DNA from: an uncultured bacterium
GTDB taxonomy: Bacteria > Cyanobacteriota > Vampirovibrionia > Gastranaerophilales > Gastranaerophilaceae
Direction of reading: 5' to 3'
NCBI GenBank assembly: GCA_949283255.1
Contig: CASDRS010000010.1
Location: forward strand, 1-64,000
Length of the DNA stretch: 64,000 nucleotides
The notes under the pieces: generated by a model
Seen by the model: only the letters and a program-made list of their open reading frames with translations
The model's database searches: none
What the model was told of the DNA's origin: nothing
Part shown: positions 44,333 to 53,880 of the stretch, one piece after another
Numbering within the stretch: position 1 is the first letter of the stretch
Layout of the letters: the number at the start of each line of letters is the position of its first letter
Position numbers and translations under genes: made by a program

Positions 44333-46423
44333 CTACTTAGCAGCAGCTCCTGACTTTTCGATAATTTCTTTTTCAATATTTGCAGGAACTTGTTCGTAAT
44401 GATTAAATTCCATAGAGAATGTACCACGACCTTGAGTATTAGATCTCAAATCAGTAGCATAACCGAACATATTAGCAAGCGGAACAAGCGCTCTGATAAT
44501 TACGTTACCTGTATTACCCTGAGGTTCTTGACCTTCAACACGGCCTCTTCTTCTTGAAATATCACCGATAATAGTACCTGTAAATTCATCAGGAATTTCA
44601 ATTTCAACCTTCATCATAGGTTCAAGGATACAAGGTTGAGCCTTGCGGCAACCTTCTTTAATAGCCATAGAACCGGCAATCTTAAATGCCATTTCTGAAG
44701 AGTCGACTTCGTGGTAAGATCCATCATAAAGTTCGACTTTAACGTCTATCATAGGGAACCCTGCAAGGATACCACCTTCAAGAGCTTCTTCCATACCTTT
44801 TCTGGCAGGTTCAATATATTCACGAGGAATAGCACCACCGACAATCTTGTTTTCAAATACAAATCCTGCATTTTCTTCTGCCGGAGAGATTTTAACCTTA
44901 ACGTGACCGTATTGACCTTTACCACCTGACTGACGAATGAATTTAGAATCCTGATCAGCTGTACCTCTGATTGTTTCACGATAAGCAACTTGAGGTTTAC
45001 CGATGTTAGCTTCTACTTTGAATTCTCTAAGCATTCTGTCTACGATGATATCAAGGTGAAGTTCACCCATACCTGAAATAATAGTCTGACCTGTTTCAGT
45101 ATCAGATTTAACACGGAATGAAGGATCTTCTTCAGCAAGTTTTTGAAGAGCAATACCCATCTTATCTTGGTCAGCTTTAGTCTTAGGCTCGATAGCAACG
45201 GAAATAACCGGTTCAGGGAAAGACATTCTTTCTAAGATAATAGGAGCTTTCTCATCACAAAGAGTATCACCAGTTGTAGTGTCTTTCAAACCAACAGCTG
45301 CACAGATATCACCTGCGTATACATCTTGTTCTTCAAGTCTTTGGTCAGCATACATACGAACCAATCTTGCGATACGTTCTTTCTTTCCGTTAGTAGCATT
45401 CAACACATAAGAGCCGGCAGAAATAACACCTGAATATACTCTTAAGAATGTTAAACGACCTACATAAGGGTCAGTCATAACCTTAAATGCGAGAGCTGAG
45501 AAAGGTTCACTGTCAGAAGAATGTCTTTCAGTTTTAGTACCGTCTTCTAATTCACCTTCGATAGCTTTTACATCTACAGGAGATGGCATATAATCTACAA
45601 CTGCGTTAAGAAGCAATTGAACACCCTTGTTCTTGAATGCAGTACCACAGCATACAGGAACAATCTTGTTGTTACATACAGCTTTTCTCAAAGCAGCCTT
45701 TAATTCTGGAACTGTAATAGATTCAGGATCCTCAAAATATTTTTCCATCAAAGCATCATCTTCAGAAGCAATAGCTTCAACCATAGCTTCTCTGTATTCT
45801 TTAGCTTTGTCTGCCAACTCAGCAGGAATATCTTCTTCTTTAATATCAGTACCCAAATCGTTAGTATAAATTTCAGCCTTCATTGTCATCAAATCAATAA
45901 GACCATTGAATTTATCTTCAGCACCGATAGGAAGTTGGATAGGTACAGCATTTGCACCCAATCTTGTTTTAATCTGATCTACAACTCTGTAGAAATCAGC
46001 ACCTGTTCTATCCATTTTGTTAACAAATACCATTCTAGGAACTTCGTATCTGTTAGCCTGTCTCCAAACTGTTTCAGATTGAGATTGAACACCGCCAACC
46101 GCACAGAAAACAGCAACAACACCATCCAATACACGAAGAGATCTTTCAACTTCGATTGTAAAGTCAACGTGTCCTGGGGTGTCGATAATATTTATTTGGT
46201 GTCCTTTCCATTCAGCAGTAACAGCAGCTGATTGAATTGTGATACCTCTTTCTCTTTCTTGTTCCATAAAGTCAGTTACAGCAGCACCATCGTGAACTTC
46301 ACCGATTTTATGAGTTTTACCTGTGTAAAATAGAATTCTTTCAGTAGTAGTGGTTTTACCGGCATCGATGTGAGCGGCAATACCAATGTTTCTGATTTTT
46401 TCTAATGGAGTTTTTCTAGCCAT
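44333..46423 (-). CDS. fusA: Elongation factor G
   Basis: 696 residues. Ribosomal translocase. G-domain motifs: [14 protein letters not shown] (G1), RGITIQSAA (G2), DTPGHVDF (G3), NKMDRTGAD (G4). Domains II-V follow with [14 protein letters not shown] and [12 protein letters not shown]. Full length. GGGAAAAC before the ATG. It stands alone: the rpsL-rpsG-fusA-tuf context common in bacteria is absent on both sides. Confidence 0.98.
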   Translation of the reverse strand: MARKTPLEKIRNIGIAAHIDAGKTTTTERILFYTGKTHKIGEVHDGAAVTDFMEQERERGITIQSAAVTAEWKGHQINIIDTPGHVDFTIEVERSLRVLDGVVAVFCAVGGVQSQSETVWRQANRYEVPRMVFVNKMDRTGADFYRVVDQIKTRLGANAVPIQLPIGAEDKFNGLIDLMTMKAEIYTNDLGTDIKEEDIPAELADKAKEYREAMVEAIASEDDALMEKYFEDPESITVPELKAALRKAVCNNKIVPVCCGTAFKNKGVQLLLNAVVDYMPSPVDVKAIEGELEDGTKTERHSSDSEPFSALAFKVMTDPYVGRLTFLRVYSGVISAGSYVLNATNGKKERIARLVRMYADQRLEEQDVYAGDICAAVGLKDTTTGDTLCDEKAPIILERMSFPEPVISVAIEPKTKADQDKMGIALQKLAEEDPSFRVKSDTETGQTIISGMGELHLDIIVDRMLREFKVEANIGKPQVAYRETIRGTADQDSKFIRQSGGKGQYGHVKVKISPAEENAGFVFENKIVGGAIPREYIEPARKGMEEALEGGILAGFPMIDVKVELYDGSYHEVDSSEMAFKIAGSMAIKEGCRKAQPCILEPMMKVEIEIPDEFTGTIIGDISRRRGRVEGQEPQGNTGNVIIRALVPLANMFGYATDLRSNTQGRGTFSMEFNHYEQVPANIEKEIIEKSGAAAK

Positions 46424-46482
46424 TGTTGTTTTCCCTTTTATATAATTGTGTACTTCTGCTATTTATCATTAGCTATACCAAA

Positions 46483-46511
46483 ATTATCCCACGAAAATAG
46501 ATTTTTTCAAG
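46483..46511 (-). promoter_or_regulatory. fusA promoter
   Basis: Minus strand: TTGAAA (46506-46511), 17 bp, GATAAT (46483-46488). The leader to the ATG at 46423 is about 50 bases. Confidence 0.6.
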
Positions 46512-46538
46512 AGAAATGAACATAACTTAACATTTGCT

Positions 46539-46567
46539 TGCACGACACCAAAACTCATGATAGACTA
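46539..46567 (+). promoter_or_regulatory. Promoter of the LysM protein
   Basis: Plus strand: TTGCAC (46539-46544), 17 bp, TAGACT (46562-46567) preceded by TGA, an extended -10. About 33 bases of leader to the ATG at 46607. Confidence 0.5.
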
Positions 46568-46606
46568 CAGGCAAGGAACAATTAACTAGATTGGGGTAAA
46601 GTTAAA

Positions 46607-47287
46607 ATGAAAAGTTCAACTATCAGAAGATCTAACTTATCAAAGGAGAAAATAGCGGTGTTAGAAGCTCTTTCAAAATTTAAAAACAAAAACAGTATTT
46701 CATCATCAAACAACAGTCTTAATAGCAATAGCGTTAATGTAGAACCTCAAGAAGACGGAACTCCTGAAGTTTACGTAAGACCTAATAAAGAAAAAGAACT
46801 TGATATTTTGTGGCAAAACTTCAGAATGCCTAAGGGAGAAAGATCTCCAATTGTATATTTGGGTATCGGTTTTGGAGCAGGTGTTGTGATTACATTGATT
46901 GTATCAGCACTTATCGGATTGAGCGCAAGTGATTTTCATCCAAACTTCAAGTTTAATTTAAAAATGCCTTCAATATCAATGCCGGCTGCTTCAAGCAGTT
47001 CAAAATTAAACTTCTTACCATCAAGCAATTCGAATTCAACTGATGAAGACGCAGCTTCCGCTGAGCAAAAGCCTGATGAAGAATATACAGTTCAAAGCGG
47101 AGACACAATGGAAGCTATTGTTAGAAGATTTTACGGCACATATTCAACAGAAAAAGTTAACAAAGTTATGAAAGCTAACAATATGACCGATCCGAATAAA
47201 TTATCTATTGGTCAAAAATTGGTTATCCCAATGAGCGAAAGCGATACGGGAGTAATACCAACAGACGAAACTCCGTCAGAAGAATAA
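46607..47287 (+). CDS. Single-pass membrane protein with C-terminal LysM domain
   Basis: 226 residues. A polar Ser/Asn-rich cytoplasmic part (1-85), one membrane segment near 86-108 (IVYLGIGFGAGVVITLIVSALIGL), a Ser/Pro-rich linker, then a LysM domain near 160-215 (EEYTVQSGDTMEAIVRRFYG, and NMTDPNKLSIGQKLVIP). LysM binds peptidoglycan GlcNAc, so the protein probably ties the inner membrane to the wall. No enzymatic domain. Followed by its own terminator. Confidence 0.85.
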   Translation: MKSSTIRRSNLSKEKIAVLEALSKFKNKNSISSSNNSLNSNSVNVEPQEDGTPEVYVRPNKEKELDILWQNFRMPKGERSPIVYLGIGFGAGVVITLIVSALIGLSASDFHPNFKFNLKMPSISMPAASSSSKLNFLPSSNSNSTDEDAASAEQKPDEEYTVQSGDTMEAIVRRFYGTYSTEKVNKVMKANNMTDPNKLSIGQKLVIPMSESDTGVIPTDETPSEE

Positions 47288-47300
47288 TTCCAATATAAAA

Positions 47301-47326
47301 CGGAACCATTAATGGTTCCGTTTTTT
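47301..47326 (+). terminator. Terminator of the LysM gene
   Basis: Stem CGGAACCAT/ATGGTTCCG with a TA loop followed by TTTTTT, 13 bases past the stop. Confidence 0.9.
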
Positions 47327-47420
47327 GTAAGAAATAAAAAACAGTCAAAATAGCAAATTAAAATATTCACGGGGTTTTGAATAAAAAATTTTTAAAATTA
47401 ATGCGAGTGAAAGGAGTAAT

Positions 47421-48698
47421 ATGAAGATTTACGGTATTAATGCATCTAATCAATTTGCAAGGAACAAGTTTAGGTTTCAACAAACAAACAACAAAATGAC
47501 ACAACCAAATTTCGGCGGAACAGCATACAAATATGATGCACACTGTGGAGATTCCGACAGAGGGCTTGGTTCCTATTGTTACATCTACAACAACAATGGA
47601 GACATCATTGCAAAAGGCACCAGCAGCATGTATAGCGACTCAGATGAAGCTGTTGTAAAAGCCCTAAAAAACTTACATCCCGGACATAATAATACAGAGA
47701 TAATACCTATCAATCCGAATAAATGTTATTATAATGGAGAAAAGGGGAGTGTCTACCTTGCAGATCCGGAAGAAGGCATCACTCAGGAAATGAGAGAAAA
47801 ATATGACTATATAGCTACAGAAAAAAGACCGCCTATTCCAACTTTAGAACAACTTAACCATAAATTTCACGCAATATACGGAGATGATACAGATTATAAC
47901 TCTGAGATCAAAAATATAACAGCTTATCACACAAGGTTGCTAAAAGCAGATTTAATAACAAGAAACAATCTTGAATTAAAGAATATCGAGGATGAAGAAA
48001 ATCTCCAACAATCAAAGTCAAACAGAAACAAATATTATTTTGATCATCTTAGACAACCATATTCAGAAGAGATAACGAATAAACTAAACACAGAATCTTA
48101 TTATGTTTATCAAAATGAACAGAACATTAATGATAACAAAGCCAAGATGGATTATTACGATGCCAGAATAAAATCTTCCAGAGAAAAGATAAAATATACA
48201 ACAGAACTTGAACACATACTTGATAAAGCCGGTGGAATCCTAATTCAAAGAGATATTGCCTCAAAAAAATTGTTAGAAGACAAAAATAATTTAGAGGTAA
48301 CTATTTTAAATCATATTGATACGGTACATTCAATAAAAGTAAAACAAGCTGAAAAAAGATATTATATTGAACAATTAAATTTATTAGAACAACAAAAAAA
48401 CAAAATCAGCAAACAAAAATGTGCAGGCAACGAAGCCAGCTACAGAGTTTGGGATAGAACTGCAAACTTGGGTGGATATGAATTTAGAACCCAAAAAGAA
48501 GAAATCAAAGAACAAATCAAAAAAGTAAATCAAGAACTTCACAATCTTAAATTAGAAAAAATTCGCCTTGGAGAACGCATCGCCAACAGTAAACCAGTCG
48601 TAGAAGAGGATTTAAAAGCAGTTGAAGCTCTTATAGCTCAAGCAGATGGAATATATCAAGAACTTGAAGCTTACTACAAAGCCAACAATCCGTTCTAA
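47421..48698 (+). CDS. Unrecognised coiled-coil protein
   Basis: 425 residues, no family recognised. The first 50 residues (MKIYGINASNQFARNKF and NFGGTAYKYDAHCG) seem a conserved-style head with an NFGG motif. A small domain follows (to about 150, DRGLGSYCYIYNNNGDIIAKG). From about 150 to the end it is mostly alpha-helical coiled coil, rich in Glu, Lys, Asn, Gln. No signal peptide or membrane segment. AAAGGAG five bases before the ATG, terminator at 48725. Single-gene unit. Probably lineage-specific. Confidence 0.7.
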   Translation: MKIYGINASNQFARNKFRFQQTNNKMTQPNFGGTAYKYDAHCGDSDRGLGSYCYIYNNNGDIIAKGTSSMYSDSDEAVVKALKNLHPGHNNTEIIPINPNKCYYNGEKGSVYLADPEEGITQEMREKYDYIATEKRPPIPTLEQLNHKFHAIYGDDTDYNSEIKNITAYHTRLLKADLITRNNLELKNIEDEENLQQSKSNRNKYYFDHLRQPYSEEITNKLNTESYYVYQNEQNINDNKAKMDYYDARIKSSREKIKYTTELEHILDKAGGILIQRDIASKKLLEDKNNLEVTILNHIDTVHSIKVKQAEKRYYIEQLNLLEQQKNKISKQKCAGNEASYRVWDRTANLGGYEFRTQKEEIKEQIKKVNQELHNLKLEKIRLGERIANSKPVVEEDLKAVEALIAQADGIYQELEAYYKANNPF

Positions 48699-48724
48699 AA
48701 CATACGAATTATAAACAATTTAAC

Positions 48725-48757
48725 AAACACTCCGATTCCAATTTCGGAGTGTTTTTG
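48725..48757 (+). terminator. Terminator of the coiled-coil gene
   Basis: An 11-bp stem AAACACTCCGA/TCGGAGTGTTT with an 8-base loop, followed by further T and G, 26 bases past the stop. Confidence 0.9.
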
Positions 48758-48924
48758 TCATCTTTCATTAAGAAAAATTAAGCTATAAATTCACTATTTG
48801 AAAGAATTTTCAAAAAAAATACAAACAAAAGTTATAAAAAGAGCATTTTTTCAATAAAAAAAAACTTTATATAAACATAACAAATTTGTAAACAGGGATA
48901 TTAATTATACAGAAAGGGGAATTT

Positions 48925-49764
48925 ATGGCAGGACTTGAAGGAGTTAAGGGATACGGACAAAGTTATTACGATTATGGTTCAGAATACGAAGGCAGAAAAT
49001 TCGGAGCAAAAGTTTCAATAGGAGCAGCAATGCTTCATAATTCAAAACAAAATCACCCAGTAGCAGATTTTAATACAGGACTAACAATTCCTTTAGGCGA
49101 AAGAGCAGCATTAGAAGCAGATGCAAACGCACAAATCGGAAAAGAAGTTAAAGGTGGCGGCGGTGAAGCAAGATTTGTTTTTGACGCAAACCCAAGATTA
49201 TCATTAAAAGCCGGTGCAGGCATTCATTATAACAATTTTGACCAAAAAGTAGTTGGCCTGGAACAATACGATTTCAGCTATGGTAATGCATCATCAGATG
49301 ATGGCAAATTATACCATAAGAATGAATACACCTTCAGTGGTCAAGGAGTAAAAACTCACAAATCAAGAGATGTTGAAAGAACCGTATACGGTACAGCAGG
49401 AGCTGATTATAAAGTATCGGATAAATTTACATTATCAGGCGGAGTTGCTCTTGGTCAAAAACGCTATGAAGGAGAACAGATCACAAATGTAGAAAACGGT
49501 AAATACACTTATGTTGTAAAAGAAGGACAGGAAGTTCATTATGATGACATTGGAGTTACAGTACAACAACCGGCTCAAACAGCAATAACAGAAAAAACTG
49601 TTATTGAAACAACTCAAGTATCTCAACCTGCATTTGTCGGTAATGTAAGACTCGGCGCATCTTATGATATCAACAAAAACCTACAAGCAGGCATCGTTGG
49701 AAGCATTCCTCTAAACAACAAGTCTGATGGTTTTGTAGGAGCAAGATTGACAGTCAAGTTTTAA
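48925..49764 (+). CDS. Outer-membrane beta-barrel-like protein without visible signal peptide
   Basis: 279 residues. Alternating hydrophobic/polar strands throughout (FGAKVSIGAAML, AALEADANAQIG, LSLKAGAGIHYN, VYGTAGADYKVSDKFTLSGGVALG, FVGNVRLGASYDINKNLQAGIVGSI) and a last strand ending in Phe (GFVGARLTVKF), the classic C-terminal signature of barrel proteins. Yet the protein starts MAGLEGVKGYGQ with no signal peptide, and no upstream in-frame start adds one (TAA nine codons upstream). AAGGGGA before the ATG, terminator downstream. Either it is exported by another route, or it is not a true outer-membrane protein. Confidence 0.6.
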   Translation: MAGLEGVKGYGQSYYDYGSEYEGRKFGAKVSIGAAMLHNSKQNHPVADFNTGLTIPLGERAALEADANAQIGKEVKGGGGEARFVFDANPRLSLKAGAGIHYNNFDQKVVGLEQYDFSYGNASSDDGKLYHKNEYTFSGQGVKTHKSRDVERTVYGTAGADYKVSDKFTLSGGVALGQKRYEGEQITNVENGKYTYVVKEGQEVHYDDIGVTVQQPAQTAITEKTVIETTQVSQPAFVGNVRLGASYDINKNLQAGIVGSIPLNNKSDGFVGARLTVKF

Positions 49765-49781
49765 ACTAAATCACATTTTAT

Positions 49782-49815
49782 AAAAAATCCGGTTTTAATC
49801 AAAACCGGATTTTTT
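49782..49815. terminator. Bidirectional terminator
   Basis: Stem AAAAAATCCGGTTTT/AAAACCGGATTTTTT with an AATC loop; T-runs on both strands. It separates the barrel-like gene from the convergent methyltransferase gene. Confidence 0.92.
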
Positions 49816-49827
49816 ATTATCACAAAT

Positions 49828-50703
49828 TTATTTAACCTTTTGGAAAAGCATAACATACTCGTGCTTAAAGATATAAAATCCACCGGCAAGAGCCCTGTAT
49901 CTCCATAGGTTTGCAGTTTTACCCTTGGCACGCTCATTACCTTGCATATCTTTTACAATTATAGATTTGGTAATAAAACCTACATTATTCATTCTTCTCA
50001 TACATTCAAAACCCAAAGGAATCAGCTGAGAATTTGCATATTTATCGCCAATGATAAGTGCCGCAAAGCGTCCTTTTTCCAATAAATCATATCCGTTTTG
50101 TGCAACACGTTCAAACAAATCATAAAATTCCTCAGTAGTTGCACAATTCGATAAATCCTCTTTTTTGTCGGAAAACTTAATTATATCATCATAAGGCGGA
50201 TGTAAGATTAGTAATTGAGCCTTTTCTTCACCCATAATATCAAGTCTTGCTTTAATTTTTTCTTTTGCAAGCTCTGTCGTACTATCCGCACAAATTATAT
50301 TCACATCAGTAACAAGCTGTTTCGGCGTAAACTTTTCGGAAACGCTTTCTGCAAGATCCTCTTTAAGCTCAACCCCAATACAGCGTCTGTTCATATTGAT
50401 TGCTTCAATACCAGAAGTACCTGAACCAAAGAACAAATCTAGAACGATATCATTTTTTTTGGTAAATCTTTCATATAACTGCTGGGCAATTTGAGGAATA
50501 TAATTTCCGTGATATTCGTTAGAATGCCCACCCTCCTTAAGACGAGTAGGAAATTCCCAAAGCGTATCAGTTTTAATATGATCGTACTTTTTCCACTCAT
50601 TAAGATTTATATCACTGTATTTTGTAGTTTTCACAGGTTTTACGACCTGCAAATCTGCCTTTTTAATAGGTTTTAGCTTGGTGTTAGCTTTTAATCTTGC
50701 CAC
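49828..50703 (-). CDS. Orphan DNA methyltransferase (N4/N6 type, HPPY variant)
   Basis: 291 residues. SAM-binding motif I VLDLFFGSGTSGIEAINMNRRCIGVE near 87-112 and catalytic motif IV LILHPPYDDIIKF near 166. The usual first residue of motif IV is Asp, Asn or Ser (D/N/S-PPY/W); here it is His. The conserved opening WEFPTRLKEGGHSNEYHGNYIP and the closing GKTANLWRYRALAGGFYIFKHEY suggest a defined family of amino-methyltransferases. No restriction enzyme or target-recognition gene is adjacent, so it is probably a solitary regulator/modifier. GTG start with AGGGA six bases upstream. Confidence 0.78.
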   Translation of the reverse strand: MARLKANTKLKPIKKADLQVVKPVKTTKYSDINLNEWKKYDHIKTDTLWEFPTRLKEGGHSNEYHGNYIPQIAQQLYERFTKKNDIVLDLFFGSGTSGIEAINMNRRCIGVELKEDLAESVSEKFTPKQLVTDVNIICADSTTELAKEKIKARLDIMGEEKAQLLILHPPYDDIIKFSDKKEDLSNCATTEEFYDLFERVAQNGYDLLEKGRFAALIIGDKYANSQLIPLGFECMRRMNNVGFITKSIIVKDMQGNERAKGKTANLWRYRALAGGFYIFKHEYVMLFQKVK

Positions 50704-50745
50704 GTTATCCCTCTTTCCCCTGTTAATAGTCTTTCACGATATCAT

Positions 50746-50775
50746 TTTATAGAAATGTTGCAAAATTGTAATCAA
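50746..50775 (-). promoter_or_regulatory. Candidate promoter of the DNA methyltransferase
   Basis: Minus strand: TTGATT (50770-50775), 18 bp, TATAAA (50746-50751). About 36 bases of leader to the GTG. Confidence 0.35.
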
Positions 50776-50829
50776 ACATTTAGATGAATTTGTATTTGAT
50801 GTAAATTAAAGAAAAGACAGGGGAGTAAA

Positions 50830-52611
50830 ATGGCGAGGATAAAACAACTATCAAAGCAGTTAATAAACCAAATTGCAGCAGGGGAAGTAATTGAAAGACC
50901 GGCTTCCGTAGTCAAGGAACTTGTGGAAAATTCCGTAGACGCAAGAGCAACTAAAATCAGTATCGAAATTACAAACGAATGCAGAAACATAAGAGTTGCC
51001 GATAACGGCTCAGGAATCCATCCTGATGATATTTTACTGGCATTTTCAAAACACGCAACCAGCAAAATTTCTACAGATGAAGATTTATATGCAATTGATA
51101 CCTTAGGATTTAGAGGAGAAGCCTTATCCTCAATTATTTCAATATCGAAATTGAGTTGCACAACAAGAACAAAGGAATTTGAAAACGGAACAAAAGTTAC
51201 CTGTGAAAATTCCGAAGTTAATAAAGTTCAAACAGGCTGTGCAGTTGGAACCATAATGGATGTAAAAGATTTATTTTATAATATCCCTGCAAGACTAAAA
51301 TTCCTCCGCAATCCTAATACTGAATTTTCTTATATTCAGGAAATAGTTCAATCGATAGCCATTATTCACCCGACGATAGCTTTTGAGCTGAAAAAAAATG
51401 GGAAAACCGTTCTTAAAACAACAGCTCAACAAGATTTGAAAAGAAATCTTAAAGAGATTTTTTCCGCATCTGTAACAGACAATTTAAAAGAAGTTCTAAA
51501 AACAGATGAGCTTGCCGGACTGAAAATTTCAGGCTACGTAAGCATCCCTAGCTTTACAAGATCCAGCAAAAAGGATTATCACATCTACATAAATTCAAGA
51601 ACAGTAAAATGCCCGATCTTTATGAAAGCCATTGATACAGCATATAAAAATCTTATAGCAAACGGTAAGTATCCGTTTGTAGTACTTAATCTTGAAATTC
51701 CGCCGACAGATGTCGATGTAAACGTTCACCCGACTAAAAAAGAAGTCAGATATAAAAATACAAACCAAATATTTAACTTTGTTATTGCAGGTATTTTAGG
51801 CGGACTTTCTAACTATAAAGAAACTCAAAAACCAACCACGAATTATTCTTCTGAAAACAATTCTACACCTCAGGATAATCCTAATGTTGTAGAATTTCAT
51901 CCAAAAGAAAAAACGCTTGATGTGTTTTACAACAAGGCAAATGATGAAATTGCAATAAGAGAAGATCTTCCAATCTATACCCCGACAAACACTTATAATA
52001 AACCTAAAGAAACAGAACAACAGAAATTTCTTGTACCTGAAGAAACTTCCCCTGAGCCTGAAGATATAATTATCGGGCAATACAAAAATACTTACATTCT
52101 GATAGAATTAGAAGACGGACTTGAAATTGTAGACCAGCATATCGCTGAAGAACGCTATATATACGAAAAACTTCAAAATGAAAAACAGATAGCATCACAA
52201 TTACTCTTTATATCAGATGTCCTAACAGTATCAGCAACCGAATGCCAACTCATCAAAGACAACATCGACAAATTTGAAAAGTTCGGTTTTGGAATTGAAT
52301 TTATATCGGATACGGAACTTACATTCAGAAGGGTTCCAATGTTGCTTACAAAAGTCCCACCCAAAGAAATTCTAACGGACATCCTTGAAAATATTGAAGG
52401 CAACAGCATAGATATAGAAGAACATATTCTTAAGACAACAGCTTGCAAAGCCTCTGTCAAAGCTGGTCAGAAACTCTCTATGTGGCAAATGCAAGAGATT
52501 ATAAAAAAATGGAGAACAACAAAACTCCCATACACCTGCCCTCACGGACGACCAATAAGTAAAGTTATTCCGCATAAAGAACTGGCAAGCTGGTTCCAAA
52601 GAAATGCCTAA
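50830..52611 (+). CDS. mutL: DNA mismatch repair protein MutL (endonuclease type)
   Basis: 593 residues. GHKL ATPase N-terminal half: QIAAGEVIERPASVVKELVENSVDA, ADNGSGI, TSKISTDEDL, GFRGEALSSI, and VHPTKKEVRY. The C-terminal half holds endonuclease motifs DQHIAEERYIYE (the DQHA(x)2E(x)4E metal site, with Ile for Ala), ACKASVKAGQKL and CPHGRP. It should nick the unmethylated-type strand in mismatch repair. RBS AGGGGAG before the ATG. mutS is not adjacent. Overlaps the convergent DUF3137 gene by four bases. Confidence 0.95.
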   Translation: MARIKQLSKQLINQIAAGEVIERPASVVKELVENSVDARATKISIEITNECRNIRVADNGSGIHPDDILLAFSKHATSKISTDEDLYAIDTLGFRGEALSSIISISKLSCTTRTKEFENGTKVTCENSEVNKVQTGCAVGTIMDVKDLFYNIPARLKFLRNPNTEFSYIQEIVQSIAIIHPTIAFELKKNGKTVLKTTAQQDLKRNLKEIFSASVTDNLKEVLKTDELAGLKISGYVSIPSFTRSSKKDYHIYINSRTVKCPIFMKAIDTAYKNLIANGKYPFVVLNLEIPPTDVDVNVHPTKKEVRYKNTNQIFNFVIAGILGGLSNYKETQKPTTNYSSENNSTPQDNPNVVEFHPKEKTLDVFYNKANDEIAIREDLPIYTPTNTYNKPKETEQQKFLVPEETSPEPEDIIIGQYKNTYILIELEDGLEIVDQHIAEERYIYEKLQNEKQIASQLLFISDVLTVSATECQLIKDNIDKFEKFGFGIEFISDTELTFRRVPMLLTKVPPKEILTDILENIEGNSIDIEEHILKTTACKASVKAGQKLSMWQMQEIIKKWRTTKLPYTCPHGRPISKVIPHKELASWFQRNA

Positions 52612-53750
52612 ATTCCTGTTTTTTCATCAAGCTTAAAGTAATCAACTAATGCAAGAATAGATGACAACTCATTGAAAAATCTTGTCATCTGCTTCGGATT
52701 ATTCAAATTTCGGAACAGACTGCCTATCTCAAACAAATTACGGTTTGTAGAGATTGCAAACATCAAATTTTCTCCATAAAAAGAACACTTAGCTTTTTTA
52801 GATCCAAATGCTGTTTGCAGATTTTTAAATCTCTGCATAAACGCAGGAGTAATTAAATACCTGCCTTCAACCTGATTTGAAGAATACGCTCTATATTTTT
52901 TTGAAAATTCCGGATCCTCAAGCTTTATCTCTTCCAAAACCTCTTGGTTATCACCTGATATAAGAGATGATATAAAATAAACAATCCCAACTACCAAAAG
53001 GGTTATAACAACAGCATAAATTATATTAGAAATAGTAATAACCCCACCGGACGGAATCAAACAAACACCACAAGATATTAAACTAAGAATACCCAGCGTA
53101 TGTTTGTTTCTCACATTATTATCGCCCTTTGTCGCAATAATCGTGGTATTTCTGATATCCTTATTTGATAAAAATTTTATTACAACGCCCTTAAACACAG
53201 AAACCGTCCGTTTATTTTTTCCTGACCCGGACTCATAGTACATATATGTTTCATCAATTTTAAATTTTACTCCATTATAAACACCACTAAATGAATCGTA
53301 ATTACAACGCCTGTTATAAATAGAAAACAGTTGACTTTGTCTTAGTTGGGAATCAGAATTTAATGCAGTATCCTCATACCAAGACAAATCACCAAACGCT
53401 GACAAAACCTTACGCATACAAGCGTGCTTCAACTTTGAGGCAAATTCACCACTATAATGTATCGGCAGCCAAATCAGAGCAACAAAAACTAATACTGCAA
53501 AAAATGGGCCCAGTACCTTAAAAAATTCGACTATAAATATATCTGAAGTCGTACTTGAGCAAATCGACTTTACCGAAAATATAAAAAATGAAAGACATAT
53601 AAGCTCAAAAAAGCATAACTCCATCAATTTAACTCTGCGCTCTTTTTCAAAACGTTCGAATGTTGGAACAATACTATTATGATATATTGAATAGAATTTG
53701 CTCCTATATTCTGACATATTTTTATTTGACTTAGCAACTTGTAAATCCAT
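52608..53750 (-). CDS. DUF3137-like membrane protein
   Basis: 380 residues. Two membrane segments near 45-62 and 80-97 in the N-terminal part (CFFELICLSFFIFSV; VLGPFFAVLVFVALIWLPI), then a soluble region resembling DUF3137 (YDSFSGVYNGVKFKIDETYMYYESG and VFKGVVIKFLSNK), another pair of membrane segments near 225-265, and a C-terminal part (FMQRFKNLQTAFGSKKAKCSFYGENLMFAI). Function of the family is unknown. AAAGG before the ATG. Single gene, downstream of the rpo terminator. Confidence 0.65.
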   Translation of the reverse strand: MDLQVAKSNKNMSEYRSKFYSIYHNSIVPTFERFEKERRVKLMELCFFELICLSFFIFSVKSICSSTTSDIFIVEFFKVLGPFFAVLVFVALIWLPIHYSGEFASKLKHACMRKVLSAFGDLSWYEDTALNSDSQLRQSQLFSIYNRRCNYDSFSGVYNGVKFKIDETYMYYESGSGKNKRTVSVFKGVVIKFLSNKDIRNTTIIATKGDNNVRNKHTLGILSLISCGVCLIPSGGVITISNIIYAVVITLLVVGIVYFISSLISGDNQEVLEEIKLEDPEFSKKYRAYSSNQVEGRYLITPAFMQRFKNLQTAFGSKKAKCSFYGENLMFAISTNRNLFEIGSLFRNLNNPKQMTRFFNELSSILALVDYFKLDEKTGI

Positions 53751-53826
53751 TTAACCCAACCTTTCAAATACTAAGTCTATCATAATTTAAAAATTTTTGA
53801 TAATACATTTAAAGTAAATTTTATAA

Positions 53827-53857
53827 AAAAAGACGACCCACAAAGGAGTCGCCTTTT
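53827..53857 (-). terminator. Terminator of the rpoB-rpoC1-rpoC2 unit
   Basis: Minus strand: an imperfect GC-rich stem AAGGCGACTCC/GGGTCGTCTT (one G-U pair, one bulge) with a short loop, followed by a run of seven T. It begins about 24 bases past the rpoC2 stop. Confidence 0.8.
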
Positions 53858-53880
53858 TAATTAAATATATAATGAACAAA

